DNA of 64,000 nucleotides. Source: Botryococcus braunii. Its lineage: Eukaryota > Chlorophyta > Trebouxiophyceae. A program made the translations under genes and the position numbers. The stretch covers positions 112,479 to 176,478 of the forward strand of contig KV908616.1 of NCBI GenBank assembly GCA_002005505.1, written 5' to 3'. The notes under the pieces were generated by a model. It ran no database searches and had not been told where the DNA came from. It was given only the letters and a program-made list of their open reading frames with translations. Below, one piece after another: positions 1 to 19,398 of this stretch. How positions within the stretch are numbered: the first letter of the stretch is position 1; each line of letters opens with the position of its first letter.

Positions 1-17
1 GTGTGCACGTGCACGTG

Positions 18-19
<2 letters not shown>

Positions 20-84
<65 letters not shown>
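20..84. repeat. (GT)n microsatellite
   Basis: Uninterrupted GT dinucleotide run at the window start. Cysteine/valine-rich translations across it are artefacts. Confidence 0.95.
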
Positions 85-85
<1 letters not shown>

Positions 86-87
86 CC

Positions 88-3000
88 TTTCTGAAAAGAC
101 GTGTTAGGCAGTTGGACATGGCTGACGACAGTGTGGGCCCTGGCAGGGATGATTCTTCCATCCCGGACTACGCCTTGATCGCAGACAACGTCCGCGTCGG
201 TCCTTTCTGATCGCAAGGATTTGAGAAACAGATGATAGGAGAGACTTGAGTGGTGTGGCGTCGCATGGATGACGGCGGAGGTTCCTCTTCGCATCATATA
301 TCATATTGGAGAAATGAAAGGTGGCGGACAGCGGAAGCTCCTCGACGCGCCAAGATTTGACTCGTCAACACTTCTTGGCATCTTCTATCTTCTCCATCCC
401 TGCTGCGAACCATGCTCCTCCTCTTCTTGCTCTTCTTCTTTGTCTTTTTTCATAGACGTCCTGCCATGTGTCCTGCGACAAACAACCAGCGCAGGACAGA
501 CTGCCCAGACAGAGGTTTTTTTTTTCTCGTTATGAAAACAAGGACCAAACGAAGAACGGTCCAAGGGAAATCTTGTCTCTTTGTTAAAAGAGAATCTGAG
601 GGATTTTTCCACTCAGCCGTTTGAGAACAGTTACCAGCAATGAGTGTTATGCTTTCAAACCATCAAACTAGACCCTTTGTTGGTTTGGAGAACACCTTGG
701 TCCCTCTTATAACATGGCTGAGTCTCAGAGCCATTGTGTTGAGCCTTGCTCTATATAGAGTATTCTCCATCGTACAGCGATGGCATGCGCCCGAAGGGCC
801 AGAGAGCCATGTGCTTGTGCTCGAGTTAGTTGCATGTTTCTCTCGTGTCTGGAGGGCCAGACTCGAGCGACGCGTGTTTAGATTCATACCAATGCTGATC
901 TGAAACCTGCTTGTCTAGTTAAGAACATGCATGTGTCTAGTTAAGAACATCAATATGGGAATTCGCTTCGCCTCTTCCCCTCCCCCCCCCCGGCCCCCAG
1001 GCTCTTGGGAGATACCCCTGACGCCTGGGGGTTTAGCAAACCAGACACATTTTTGGGACCGAGATGGCCATCGCGACGTGATCTGGGACGGTCAAATGCC
1101 CCATGCCCACGGGACTCCGTCCAATCAGGTTGGCAGAAGGCCCCATAGCCCATGGGCTAGCCAATAGGCCATCAGGGGGTTCCGGGTCATGGTGACCGGC
1201 CCCTGGCCCCCTCATGGCCTATGGCCCATATGGGGCCTTCACTACGAGTTGTCCACGATTAGGGTGGGGACTAGAACTGCCAAGACTAGTCGTCGTCCGG
1301 CTATGGGAGGGATCATCCTCACTGAGTGAAGTTTTTAAGGAAACTCGGATTTATGCCACTTGGCATAATTTGGTTCATTACTTAAATTTTCGTCTGCCAC
1401 GGGGGTGGCAGACACTACAGGAATAGTTTAATTTCCTACCCACCACGGTGGCAGAATTAGTAGCAAACCAAGAGTTTCTCCACCTGACCCCTCCATCGCA
1501 TTCTTTGCGCATGTATGCTGCACTCGCAGCCCTTCTTGCTGCTCTTGCTGTGACTTGCGCATGTATATACGCGTTTCCGGACATACAAGAAAGAAATCCA
1601 AGGTCATCAATTGGTGATCAATAAGCAGCATCACGAACCTCTCTTCTGAGGGGAGCACTGTTGCTAAAATGGATTTTTGAACTTGAACATTTTTAGAAGT
1701 ATTTCCTTAGTTTTTCCTACCACCAATGACCACAACAGCTGCGATCAGGGACACGAAGATTACAAGTTTCACAAACCAGCATGGCCAAGAAGCTTGGCCA
1801 GCAGTCTAACCGTCCATTTTTGGGCAAGATGATTCCCGATTCTGCAAGTTCAGAAACACAATCAGAAGGTCCGAAGGTCTTTGGCAGCCAATTTGCCGCG
1901 ACTTGCGAGTCGCAGGGTAACCAACGGTCCAGAGGACTCTTGTAAAAGGGTGAACCTAGATCAAGATCTTACCATAGTGCGAGGGACACGCTGTGGCGCG
2001 TGGGGGGGGGGGGGGGCGTGTATGCGTACGCGGCAGTATCCGTCAACCCCAGCCCAGGGGCCAGGGGACTCGGCGGCACCATGTATAGTGGTCAGCAGAA
2101 CGATGAGAATGGGTCATATGATATGATAGAATGGGTCATATGCACATCTTGATGAGTCAAAGGTGATGACACAGACATCTTGCATGAGTACTATCTACAG
2201 ATTCGTTCTTCTGGTCGTCATTGCGAACCACACACAAAGGGGGATAGGGCTGGGACCAGGCTTCTGTTCGTGTTTTGGGTTTCGGCACAACGTTGTTGAC
2301 TGGCGATTCGGTAGTCGCGCTACGGGCCGTAGGGACGTTGTAAAGGGCTGCAAGATCTCGGTGGCGCTTGGCTCCCGCAGGCTACCGTCGTCGATAGCCG
2401 ACCGAGTCAGTAGTACCGGACCCCCCCGTCTTGCAGTAAGCAGCCTCTACAAGTAGCCACTGAAAGAGGGCCCCTGCACGGGGTCAGCCTTGCCCCGAAT
2501 ACAGGGGCGGCACAATCGTTTCCTAAGAAATACATTTCAAACGCCACTGTGGCAGAACTACCTATCTTGTATTAGTTTTCGCCTCGCCTTCTTTTTTCTT
2601 TGCCACTGGGTGGCAGAATCAGCCTCTCTGCATTTAGTTTTCGCAGCCTGAATTGGCAGAATCGGAGCATGCACATTGGGATTGATTCTGCCAGCCATGT
2701 AGGATGTAGCAATAGCGGAAGAGGTTTGGAGTCAGAAAGAGTCATGTGCCCACCGAAAAGATGTTACATGATTGATTCGCATGCCCAGTCTTAAACCCAG
2801 GGTGAGTTGAATTATATTGTACTGCCTCTGAAGCGTAGTCGGGCAACCGAGCGAGCTACTTGAGCGAGGTTGTACTGCGAACCAAGATCACAAGGCAAGT
2901 CATAGAGCAATGCCAAGGACCACTAGAGCATTATACCCTAGGAAATACTACAAGCCGGCTCGTAAGAATTAATTTATTCTGCCATTTTGTCATAAATCCG

Positions 3001-3840
3001 CCACTGAATTTCACATTTAACAGTGTTCCCCCTCTGAACTCGCAGATGTACTGTTTGTAGCGCTCAAAGCGCCAAGGAAAGGAAGAGACATCGGTATGGG
3101 ATTGGAACATGGCCAGGTTACATCAGTTGGCTGTGCCAACGGTAGATGATAGATATCCATCTGTATATGTATATGCCCAATGGTTACTCTAGCATGGCAG
3201 CCTACTTCCCTCCATAGGCTCGGGCGGGACCCGATGGGCAATCCCCCGATAGTCGGTTTTAGGAGCCAGCTAGCATAGTCCCGCCAAGTGCCAGTGGACC
3301 CTTGGAACGGGAGACGAGTAGAATCCCCACATGTCACAGGCGGAAGCTAATGATTACAGCAGTACGAGGAGACCGTTACACTCTTTCATAGCATAAAGCC
3401 TGTACAGACCCAGTAGACAAGATGTACTTGGTGTACAACCAGGGGGCGTTTTTATTTCGCACTGGACAGATGAGCTGTTTCACACAGATATGTGAATTTG
3501 GGGGACACTCTTTGATTTTTCCCAGTTTTCTCTGAATACAGTGCGCCTCGCGGTCAGCTGCAGAGGCACGGTCTTGTGCCATTGTGCGCCTCTGGTGTGC
3601 TTAGGCAGATCCGTTTGGAGTCGTCAGGCCTCCTCCGCACGAGGTGTAGTTCTTTCCAGAACTGGCGCCAAACTTGGTTTGGACTGTCCAAAATCCTGTT
3701 GCAGAGTGTGGCAAAGGGCTTCCCAGCGGCATCAAGTCCTCCAGTGCAAGGGCAGAGGTTTCAGGTGAATTGGAAGCTCTGCACTTGTCTGGTTTTGGGT
3801 CCATGCACTTGGGGACGGATTTAGTGGCAATCGGGAACGG
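88..3840. repeat. Unidentified dispersed repeat, copy A
   Basis: The sequence from about 88 recurs from 9765 with scattered substitutions. Matching blocks: 88-1300 with 9765-10925; 3030-3060 with 11150-11180; 3385-3790 with 11185-11600. About 1.7 kb in the middle of copy A (1300-3030) is replaced by about 220 bp in copy B, so one copy has an internal insertion or deletion. No long ORF, LTR, terminal inverted repeat or transposase motif was recognised. It may be a non-autonomous transposon or an old segmental duplication. The G14 run near 2003 lies in the part unique to copy A. Confidence 0.7.
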
Positions 3841-5099
3841 AATAACTCAGTTATTAGTCCAACTGAGTTAATCTGGCCGTCCAACGCCGTAACTGGCCGT
3901 CAAACGCGGTTGCCAACATTCAATTGGTCGACGAAGCATACATGTGACAACGCCAACAAACTTATCTTTGGTGTGTAAGAACTGACTTCCACGATAAAGG
4001 AATTGTTAACTTTCTGTTTCGGAGCAGAAAGGGATCTCGTCTGCAGTGGAACGAGGTTGTCGCTGCATCCCGCTGCGTCAATGAAGCCCCGGACGACTTT
4101 ATCCTTAGCTTTGTTGGCGACATTAGCGTTTACAGCTGGTATGTAATTTGGAATTGCTACCATATCTTGGATGACTAGCTATTAATTGGGGGCATGCCTC
4201 CATTTTGTCCGGGCTGACTTCCGGACATCGCCGGCTAAGTCTGGATAGGCAATGCAAGCGATCGTAAACTTTGAGATGGGGTCAGACAATAGCCAACAGA
4301 TTTATAAGTTACTATGAAATAGTAGATGCAATCCAGTGTAGTCTTAGCCTCTTCATGATGGGAATCTGGGTCCACCTCGTATCGAGTGGTCAGAACTGAT
4401 GATCCTTTAGCACTAGGATCCAAACCTAACCAAATTACAAGACACTATTTATCCAAGGTTTCGTACTGGTACAGCTGATCAGCTATTGGGGTTATGGCTG
4501 GGACGGCCCCTGGTCGATCGTGAGAATCCAGTGTCGAGGAATAACAATCAATTCTATGAGTTTAAGACCTGGCATTGTGAAATGCACTTTGAGTCCTGTT
4601 ATCCTTACTGGACACACACATGTGACCAGGATAGCAGTGTGAATAAGTGCTTTTTGCATTTTGCGCAACCTGACACAACGACCTTGGACACTCGCTGACT
4701 CTGTAGGGAGAGACTATCCTCACAACCTCCTTTTTGTGTCTTTCACGTCGCATTCATGGATTGTAGAATCGCAATCTCTGAACCCTTCAGATTACTGTCA
4801 TTCCACCTTAAGAAGATTTTGCGTAAAGCACGGAACTTTTACACTCCATGCACCAGTAAATATATTTTAAAAAGATTATGTAAGTGCGCTGCAGTACCAC
4901 CAGAGTTTGTCCCCTAAGTATATATATACACACATCACCTGGTCTGCTGCGTGAGCAGGTGCTCAGGATGCTGCAAATGCTTTTGCAACAATTTCCGCGG
5001 ACTCGGCAACCTTTAGTGGAAACACGATATCACTCAGTGGCGTGGCCCAGCAAGTCAGCTACTACACCTCATACCCAGCCTCCAGGGCAGGTACACATT
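3841..5099. other. Gene-free stretch
   Basis: No ORF with recognisable protein features, no long repeat and no RNA gene seen on either strand. Confidence 0.5.
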
Positions 5100-5345
5100 C
5101 CTCCATTTGCCATCCATTTGCCAACCTCCACTTCCTCCATTTCCCATCCATTTGCGAACATCCATTTCCTCCAGTTGCCATCCATTTGCCAACCTCCATT
5201 TCCTCCATTTGCCATCCATTTGCGAACATCCATTTCCTCCATATGCCATCCATTTGCCAACCTCCATTTCCTCCATTTGCCATCCATTTGCCAACCTCCA
5301 TTCCTCCAGTTGCCATTGATTTGCCAACTGCCATGTTCTCCAGTT
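5100..5345. repeat. 34-bp minisatellite, about 7 copies
   Basis: Direct head-to-tail repeats of a 34-bp unit built on the phrase CCATCCATTTGCCAACCTCC. Odd and even units alternate between GCCAACCTCC and GCGAACATCC, giving a 68-bp higher-order period. The last unit is degenerate. Because 34 is not a multiple of three, all frames stay open, which produces several spurious ORFs on both strands. Confidence 0.95.
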
Positions 5346-5551
5346 GTCAACCTGTGGTCTTGGGAGTTTCCATGCCATGTAGATGATCTTTGATATGCAT
5401 TGCCATCTCCTGGGTCACCTACTTCCTGTCCCGCAACAGCCTGATATCATTAACAAGCCCCAAGGGCCGGAACTTGAGACCTCAAGTCACGTCCACGTTG
5501 GAGCCCATCAAGCTGTGGGACTCTCCGCATTCACACACACAAGTCAGACGG

Positions 5552-5815
5552 CCTGAGTCTGATGTCATGTGGGTCACATAGCCATTACGGCCTGAGTCTC
5601 ATGTCATGTGGGTCACATGCCCGTTACGGCTTGCGTCTCATGTCACGTGGGTCACATGGCCATTACGGCTTGAGTCTCAGGTCATGTGGGTCACATAGCC
5701 ATTACGGCCTGAGTCTCATGTCATGTGGGTCACATGCCCGTTACGGCTTGAGTCTCATGTCATGTGGGTCACATGCCCGTTACGGCTTGAGTCTCATGTC
5801 ATGTGGCTGACATTG
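5552..5815. repeat. 39-bp minisatellite, about 6.5 copies
   Basis: Tandem 39-bp units built on CATGTGGGTCACATGCCCGT and GGCTTGAGTCTCATGTC. The unit is 13 codons long, so one frame reads a 13-residue repeat, but there is no start, splice or family context to suggest that it is coding. Units differ by one to three substitutions. Confidence 0.95.
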
Positions 5816-6569
5816 CCGCTTCCCAAGGCGTCTCGTGGCAATGGTGGCCTGAATCTCTGAGATTTTACAAATCGCGCTGTTGTGAACACCTTCACAATGA
5901 CGCGAAGGCGCACGGCAACTCCCAGGAAGCTGATTGGGTTTGATTAGCAGCAACATGGTGCTTGCATCATACTATCAGTGGTCCCAAATGTTGATGTTTG
6001 CATCGCATGTGGTAGCATCGTATTAGCATGTCTATATGATGTGGGAAGAACAACAATGCCAAATTGAGTGGCCATCTATTGTCAGCATGCCAGCGAAGGC
6101 TGGGTACCCAAGAGATCAGTCCCCTAGCAGTTGCTCATCCGCCTGGGAAGCTGGGGCCAAGGGGGGAGCAAATCAATGAACCTGACGCTATTGCAAGCTT
6201 TTCATTGTGGACTTTTCTATTTCATCCTCCTTTCAGAACCCAGCAAATCTACCCATTCTCTTTCTTTTTGGGAATGAAGAAAGACCTTTGACTTTTCTTT
6301 CAACCTGAACGACTGCAAAGAGAGAAAGGGTCTGGCAGCAGCAACATGCTTATGAGGTGGTGGGGGATGAGGGCAGGTAGCTGGCTGACGCAGAACGTTG
6401 CTGACAAGTTCATCAATGGGCACTGGCTGGGGTAGGGCCCCCCCCCCCTCCCCGAATTTGGTTTGGGCAAGAACGTCCACCAGGCCTGTCACCCCGTGCT
6501 TTTCTCCTTTTTGATTATTCTCCAGCAGATTCTGTGTGCGGAGTGGATCAGCTTGTGTGTTAGTGTCTG
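5816..6569. other. Gene-free stretch
   Basis: Unique-looking sequence with a C9/C4 run near 6439. A 119-codon minus-strand ORF (6217-6576) has no recognisable features and runs into simple repeats. Confidence 0.45.
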
Positions 6570-6739
6570 AGTGCACGCGTGCGCGGGTATGAGCTGTGGG
6601 GTTGTTGGGGTGTGTGGGGAGGGGGTCTGGGGGGGGGGGTTCTGTGTGTCTGAGAGATAGGGGGGCGAGGGGGAGAAAGAGGGGGAGAGAGAGAGAAGAT
6701 AGAAGGGGGCCGGGGTGGAAGGGAGAGAGAGGGGGGAAG

Positions 6740-6831
<92 letters not shown>

Positions 6832-6996
6832 AGAGTGAGTGTGTAAGTGAGAGTGAGTGTGGCGTGTGAGTGTGGGTGTGAGTGTGGGTGTGGGTGTGAG
6901 TGAGTGTGTGAGTGGGTGTAAGGGTGTGAGTGTGAGTGTGAGTGTGTGAGTGTGAGTGTGTGGTGTGTGTGTGCGGGGGGGGGGGGGGGGGGGGGA
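6570..6996. repeat. Compound G/GA/GT simple-repeat tract
   Basis: About 430 bp almost without C on the + strand: G-rich blocks, then (GA)n at 6744-6821, then GTGA/GTGT repeats, ending in an uninterrupted G21 run at 6975-6995. Confidence 0.95.
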
Positions 6997-7230
6997 GGAG
7001 ATGCTGGTGTTCCAGACACCTCCTAAAGAACTGACAGAGTCGGGACATTGGAGTGTAATGATAGTGTTGATCTGGAAGCCTGCTTGACATGGTGCAAACG
7101 GGGTCTCAACATGGAGTTCACGTTAGCCCTGCTCATGATCTGCAAAACATTCCGTCCCACCCTCAAGGGGACCAGATTTCCCCTTCCTGTGTATCTGCAG
7201 GTCTTGCCCCTTGTCTCATTACGTTTGTTG

Positions 7231-7905
<675 letters not shown>

Positions 7906-7910
7906 CGCGC

Positions 7911-8133
7911 GTGTTCTGCGAGTGTTTCCTGGTGAACAAAGGGAGGGCGGGGGCGGGCAGGGCGCCAGACGGGGCGCTGTATGCCTGGACTGAGAACGGT
8001 AAGAAGGTGGCCTTGATTTTGGGCTATTTGTCGAGTCCCAACTACAACTGGGATGGCAACACTCTCACCTTTAATGCACACGTTCTGGGCCCTGATGACA
8101 AGCTGGCGCGCACTTCTGGAGTGGCCAACTGGC
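7911..8133 (+). CDS. Exon-like block of an unrecognised gene
   Basis: Reads openly through about 74 codons of non-repetitive, protein-like sequence containing GALYAWTENG, YLSSPNYNWDGNTL and LARTSGVANWLQ. It ends at a plausible splice donor (CAGTCG/GTACGC, phase 0) that joins in frame to the block at 8988-9112. The 5' boundary is unclear because a (GT)n tract abuts it. I do not recognise the family. It could be an exon of a live gene or a remnant; the flanking repeat copies A and B raise the possibility that the locus is disrupted. Confidence 0.45.
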
Positions 8134-8470
8134 TGCAGTCGGTACGCCTCCCCTTCTCCGGCGGGGCCTCCTTTGCCTTAGCTTGCGCACGGCAAGGCCC
8201 CCTTCCTTCTTAGCTTGCACATGGCCCCCTTTTGTCGTAGCTTGCGCTTTCTGTTTTGGTTTGTGCACGGCCCCCTTCCGTTTTGGTTTGTGCACGGCCC
8301 CCTTTCGTCTTGCTTGCGCACAGGCCCCTTCGGTTCTGATTATTGCACGACCTCCTTTCGTCTTACTTTGTGCATGGCCCCCTTCCAATTGGCTTACGCA
8401 CGCCTTCCTTCCCTCTTACCGGCGCTCGGTCCCCTTCTGTCTTAGCTTGCGCACGCCCCACTTTTGTCTT
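8134..8470. repeat. About 30-bp minisatellite starting at a splice donor
   Basis: About ten degenerate units resembling CTTAGCTTGCGCACGGCCCC. The array begins within the first bases after the putative donor at 8133/8134 (GTACGCCTCCCC resembles the unit's GCGCACGGCCCC). Confidence 0.8.
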
Positions 8471-8629
8471 CCACAAGACCTGCAGATTTTGCCTCTCAAG
8501 CTTGCTGGACTGCCTCGTGACACTCTTGTTTGCCTTAAAGATAAAGGGCGTCAACCACCTAGCCACGGCAAAGGGCTTTGTTACAGACTGCATCCATTCC
8601 CCTTATCTGTTTGTTTCTCAACCCTCCCC

Positions 8630-8892
<263 letters not shown>

Positions 8893-8987
8893 CCTCCCCC
8901 TAACCCCCCCCCCACACACACACACACAGTTGGGTGTCAACGTTCCTCCAGGACTTGACTCTCTGACGGGGCTGGTGAGGGGGCCAG

Positions 8988-9112
8988 GGCGCCGCCAAGA
9001 GCGACTACATCCTGACAGCGGCACCCTCATACCCGCTGTACAAGGTGGCCATTGTGCTGGACCTGCGCTTCGCGCCCTCCGACATTTCCAAGCAGCTCGT
9101 CATCCCCCCAGG
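8988..9112 (+). CDS. Second exon-like block of the unrecognised gene
   Basis: Preceded by an acceptor (GGGGCCAG/GGC), 125 bp long, and followed by a strong donor (CCAGG/GTGAGT). In the frame set by the previous block it contains KSDYILTAAPSYPLYKVAI and VLDLRFAPSDISKQLVIPPG. Phase agrees with the upstream donor (0) and it ends in phase 2. A possible third exon (acceptor near 9541, reading SKVTGHELRMPSNIRTCLHD) lies just before repeat copy B, but support is weak. Function unknown. Confidence 0.5.
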
Positions 9113-9545
9113 GTGAGTGTGTTACCTTACCCCAGCTGCGTGATCACCTGTTCCCTTACGGCAGCTACGTGCTTACTTGTTACCTTACCACAGCTGCATG
9201 CTTACCTGTTACCTTACCACAGCTGCATGCTTACTTGTTACCTTACCACAGCTGCGTGCTCACCTGTTCCCTTACCACAGCTACGTGCTCACCTGTTACC
9301 TTACCACAGCTGCCTGCTCACCTGTTACCTTACCACAGCTGCATGCTTACCTGTTACCTTACCACAACTGCATGCTTACCTGTTACCTTACCCCAGCTGC
9401 GTGCTCACCTGTTCCCTTTCGGCAGCTACGTGCTCACCTGTTACCTTACCACAGCTGCATGCTCACCTGTTACCTTCCCACAACTGCATGCTTACCTGTT
9501 ACCTCACCACAGCTGCGTGCTCACCTGTTCCCTTACCACAGCTCG
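9113..9545. repeat. 29-bp minisatellite starting exactly at a splice donor
   Basis: About 15 units of 29 bp (consensus phrase CACCTGTTACCTTACCACAG plus CTGCATGCT). The array starts at intron position +1 of the donor at 9112/9113. Units differ by T/C and A/G substitutions. The period is not a multiple of three, so several frames are open. Confidence 0.95.
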
Positions 9546-9764
9546 AAAGTCACCGGCCATGAGCTCAGGATGCCATCCAATATCCGCACGTGCTTGCATG
9601 ACCCCGTCCACCCTTGCCTTGAACCTATCCATCCCTGCCCTTTTGTTGCCCCCCCCCCCCCCCAAAAAAAACCCCTAAAGGACATACTAGGCATTGGGGG
9701 GTTTTCTTGTAAAGTCCTTTTCCTAAAAGGTTCAGACTTAATGTCAAAAGGACACGTCAGGCTT

Positions 9765-11625
9765 TTTTTCTGAAAGGACGTGATAGGCAGTTGGACATGG
9801 CTGACGACAGTGTGCACCCCGGCAGGGATGATTCCTCCATCCCGGACTCCGACTTGATCGCAGACAACATCCGCGTCGGTCCTTTCTGATGGCATGAACT
9901 CCAGAAACAGACGATAGGAAGAGTTGGGCTGTGTGGCGTCGTACGCGATGGCGGGGCAGATTCCTCTTTACATCATGTATGTGAAGAGATGGAAGACGCG
10001 GAAGCTTCTCGACGCGCCAAGATTTGACTCGTCAAGACCGCTTGCCAGCCTCCTATATTCTCCACCCCTGCTGCAAACCATGCTCCTCCTCTTCTTCCGC
10101 TTCTTCTTCGTCGTCTTGTTACTGACAGACGTCCTGCCGTGTGTTATGCGACAAGAACCAGAATTTCCCCCTCTCCATTCCCGAAAAGCTCTTGTGGCAA
10201 CGGCCCATGGAGAGGGTGGTGTCCTGCAAACTGGTGTGCGTGTGGGGCACGCCACCTGCGCTGCACATGTGATGCTGCAGTACGACTGGGATCTTCCACG
10301 GGCCGAAGCGCAGGACAGGATGCCATTTTCTTTTAATTTTATTTTTTAACTGCTTGGTTTCTCTTGTGACATGGCTGAGCCTCAGTGCCATTGTGTTGAG
10401 CCTTGCTCTGAATAGAAGTTTTTTCAGTGTACAGCGTTGTCATGCGCCCATAGGGCCAGAAAGCCGTGCGGTTGTGCTCGAGTTTCACATTTCTCTCGTG
10501 TCTGGACGGCCAAACTCGAGCGACGCGTGTTGAGTGTCATATCGATGTTGATCTGAAACCTGCTTGTCTATTAAGAACACAGGCATTCGCTTTTTCTTGC
10601 CCCCCAAGGCTCTACCTCGTTTGGGAGATACAAACACCCCGGACGCCTGGTTGTTTAGCAAATCAGACACTTCAGGACCGAGATGGCCATCGCGGCATGA
10701 TCTGGGACGGTCAAATGCCCCATGCCATCGAGACTCCGTCCAATCAGGTTGGCAGAAGGCCCCATAGCCCATGGGCTAGCCAATAGGCCATCAGGGGGTT
10801 CCGGGTCACGTTGACTGGGACCCTGGGCCCCTCATGGCCTATGGCCCATATTGGGCCTTCAATACGAGTTGTCCACGACTAGGGTAGGGACTAGAAATGC
10901 CAAGACCAGTCGTCGTTTGGCGATGGGAGGGATCATATCCTCAGAGATGGGGGCCGCCATCTCGATCTGGGGTCCCCGGGACCAAGCTTGGCCAATCGAA
11001 TCGTACCCGAATTGGTGACATGTAACGGGCGCGGTACAATTGGGACTAGGACGAAGCAACCCCTGGAGGAGCGGAAGATGGTCTCCATTGATTGTCTGTC
11101 CAGCAAGACGGGCCGGAGTTGCTCCGGACCACGTTCCGGTCCCAAACTGTCCCTCCTCTGAACTCGCAGATGTACTGTTTCAGAACAAGAAGCCTGTACA
11201 GACTAAGCAGACTAGATGTACTTGGTGTACAATACATGCACGGACCCCCGGGGGCATTTTTATTTCACACCGGACACGTGAGACGTTTCACACATTTGAG
11301 TGAATTCGGGGGACATTTGTTTTTACCCAGTTTTCTCTAAATCCAGTGCGCCTTGCGGTCAGCTGCAGAGGCAAGGTCTTGTGCCGTTGTGCGCCTCTGG
11401 GGTGCTTAGGCATTATCCGTTTGGAGTCGTCAGGCTTCCTGCGCAAAAGGTCTAGGTCTTTCCAAAAATGGCGCCAAGGTTTTGGACTTCCAAAATCCTG
11501 TTGCGAGTGTGGCAAAGGGCTTCTCAGCGGCATCAAGTTCTCCAGTGCAAAGGCAGAGTTTCCAAGTGAATTGGCAGGGCTGCAGTTGTGCGGTTGTGGG
11601 TCAATGCACTTAAAATTCTAGGTAA
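9765..11625. repeat. Unidentified dispersed repeat, copy B
   Basis: Second, shorter copy of the repeat at 88-3840, same orientation. Both begin near TAGGCAGTTGGACATGGCTG and end near CAAGTGAATTGG(C/A)AG. Differences are mostly point changes, with the middle section much shorter. No coding capacity was recognised. Confidence 0.7.
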
Positions 11626-12437
11626 AGCTTAAAGCTATTTTTGTAAAAGAGCTGCTGTCCCATCCCAATTTTCCCACCCCATCTTCATAATGGGTGTGCA
11701 TGCCCCCAACACCCGTGGCTGATGCTTCCAACACAAGGACTTCTTAAATCTTTTCGATGGGAATGCCTACAGCCAGACAACATGATGTCAAGAAGTGAAA
11801 CCTTGACAAAAGTAGCACTGCATCTTCCAACAGCCAGATCAGCACAAACGCCTCTATTAATGGCCGCAACCACGAGTTTTGCAAAAGATAGGGTTGTGGT
11901 TTAAACCAAACTTCCGACTTTACTATCTCATCAGCCTTAACAGGCCCGAGTGATTTCTCACCATCCTCCTAATCTGCTGATGTCAGTAGCATCTGGCGGC
12001 TGGACAGATGGAACCACCTGTTGTTAGGAAAAACCAGGACACCTATCTCACTCCTACCTTCGGCCTCAAGTTTAAATTAGACCACTCCTAAGTCCGCATC
12101 TACAGTGTCCATGCCTAGATCTCTGCAAGCTTTGACAAGTGAAGGTCAACATGCGGGCCTATGAGCCACCACTACGCTCTTATATTGCACCAACAAGCTC
12201 CTCAAAGACTTCCAGCCATATTGCACCCCACGGAATGGGTTCTCACAAAGAACTTCCTGAGAACTTCTCAAGACAAGGAGCTCCTCGATTAGAGCCAGCC
12301 ACATAAACATTTCGAAACACCCAACTGCCTCACAACCGTACGGCAATATCATTGTAAGTTCTTTTTTTGCATCTTTGTAGAACTTGATATCACTGTGTAC
12401 TTCGTATGACATGTCGATGGCTTCCACAGACTGAGTT

Positions 12438-12476
<39 letters not shown>

Positions 12477-12888
12477 ACCCTTGAGAACATGGAGCATCAA
12501 GCGCCTATAGGTCAAGAAGCACGGTTTAAAAGCGCTTTGGCAGAGTTCTATACCGCATTTGCTGCACCACGCCAGCCATCAGACCCTGCCTAAACCGGCC
12601 ACCGCAGTCCATAACCACACCACAATATAGCAGTCCAACCACCCTCTTGAGTCGTGCAGAGGATGCTGCAGTAAAATTCCATATTTCTGTCTTCGAGACG
12701 GAAAGGACTGGGCATATCTTCCACATGTGGCCAAGACTTGCAACAGTTTTGATAAAGAGAACCCAGCAACTCATGATTAGAGCTCAACTCAAAAAACGAA
12801 GATCACTTGTAACAGGGCCCCATCACTTTAGTCCCTCCAAACACAATATTTTGCCATTCCTCACCCAAGGAATCACTCCTCGCAATAA
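11626..12888. other. Gene-free stretch with an A29 run
   Basis: Contains an A-run at about 12447-12475. A 93-codon minus-strand ORF (12146-12427) and another (12526-12774) lie 3' of the YTH gene; neither is recognisable, and they may be 3' UTR or intergenic sequence. Confidence 0.4.
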
Positions 12889-19339
<6,451 letters not shown>

Positions 19340-19398
19340 GATGTGGAAGTGTGGAGGGGCTGCTGGTAACGCAGTTCTTCAATTTAAAAATCGACCAC
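19340..19398 (-). other. 59-bp inter-ORF spacer between ATG12 and YTH
   Basis: Read on the minus strand from the ATG12 TAA to the YTH ATG there is no intervening ATG, and the end is a pyrimidine-rich CAGCAGCCCCTCCACACTTC. The spacer is too short for an ordinary 3' UTR, terminator and promoter. See the findings for the dicistronic reading. Confidence 0.7.

Noticed and set aside
5042..5386. Overlapping ORFs on both strands across the 34-bp repeats
   Set aside because: Period not divisible by three keeps every frame open; repeated Trp/Met or Pro/His phrases only reflect the satellite.
9113..9545. Possible CRISPR array
   Set aside because: Units are directly adjacent without spacers, the host is eukaryotic and no cas genes are present; it is an intronic minisatellite.
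12146..12427. 93-codon minus-strand ORF 3' of YTH
   Set aside because: No family features; more likely 3' UTR or intergenic sequence.
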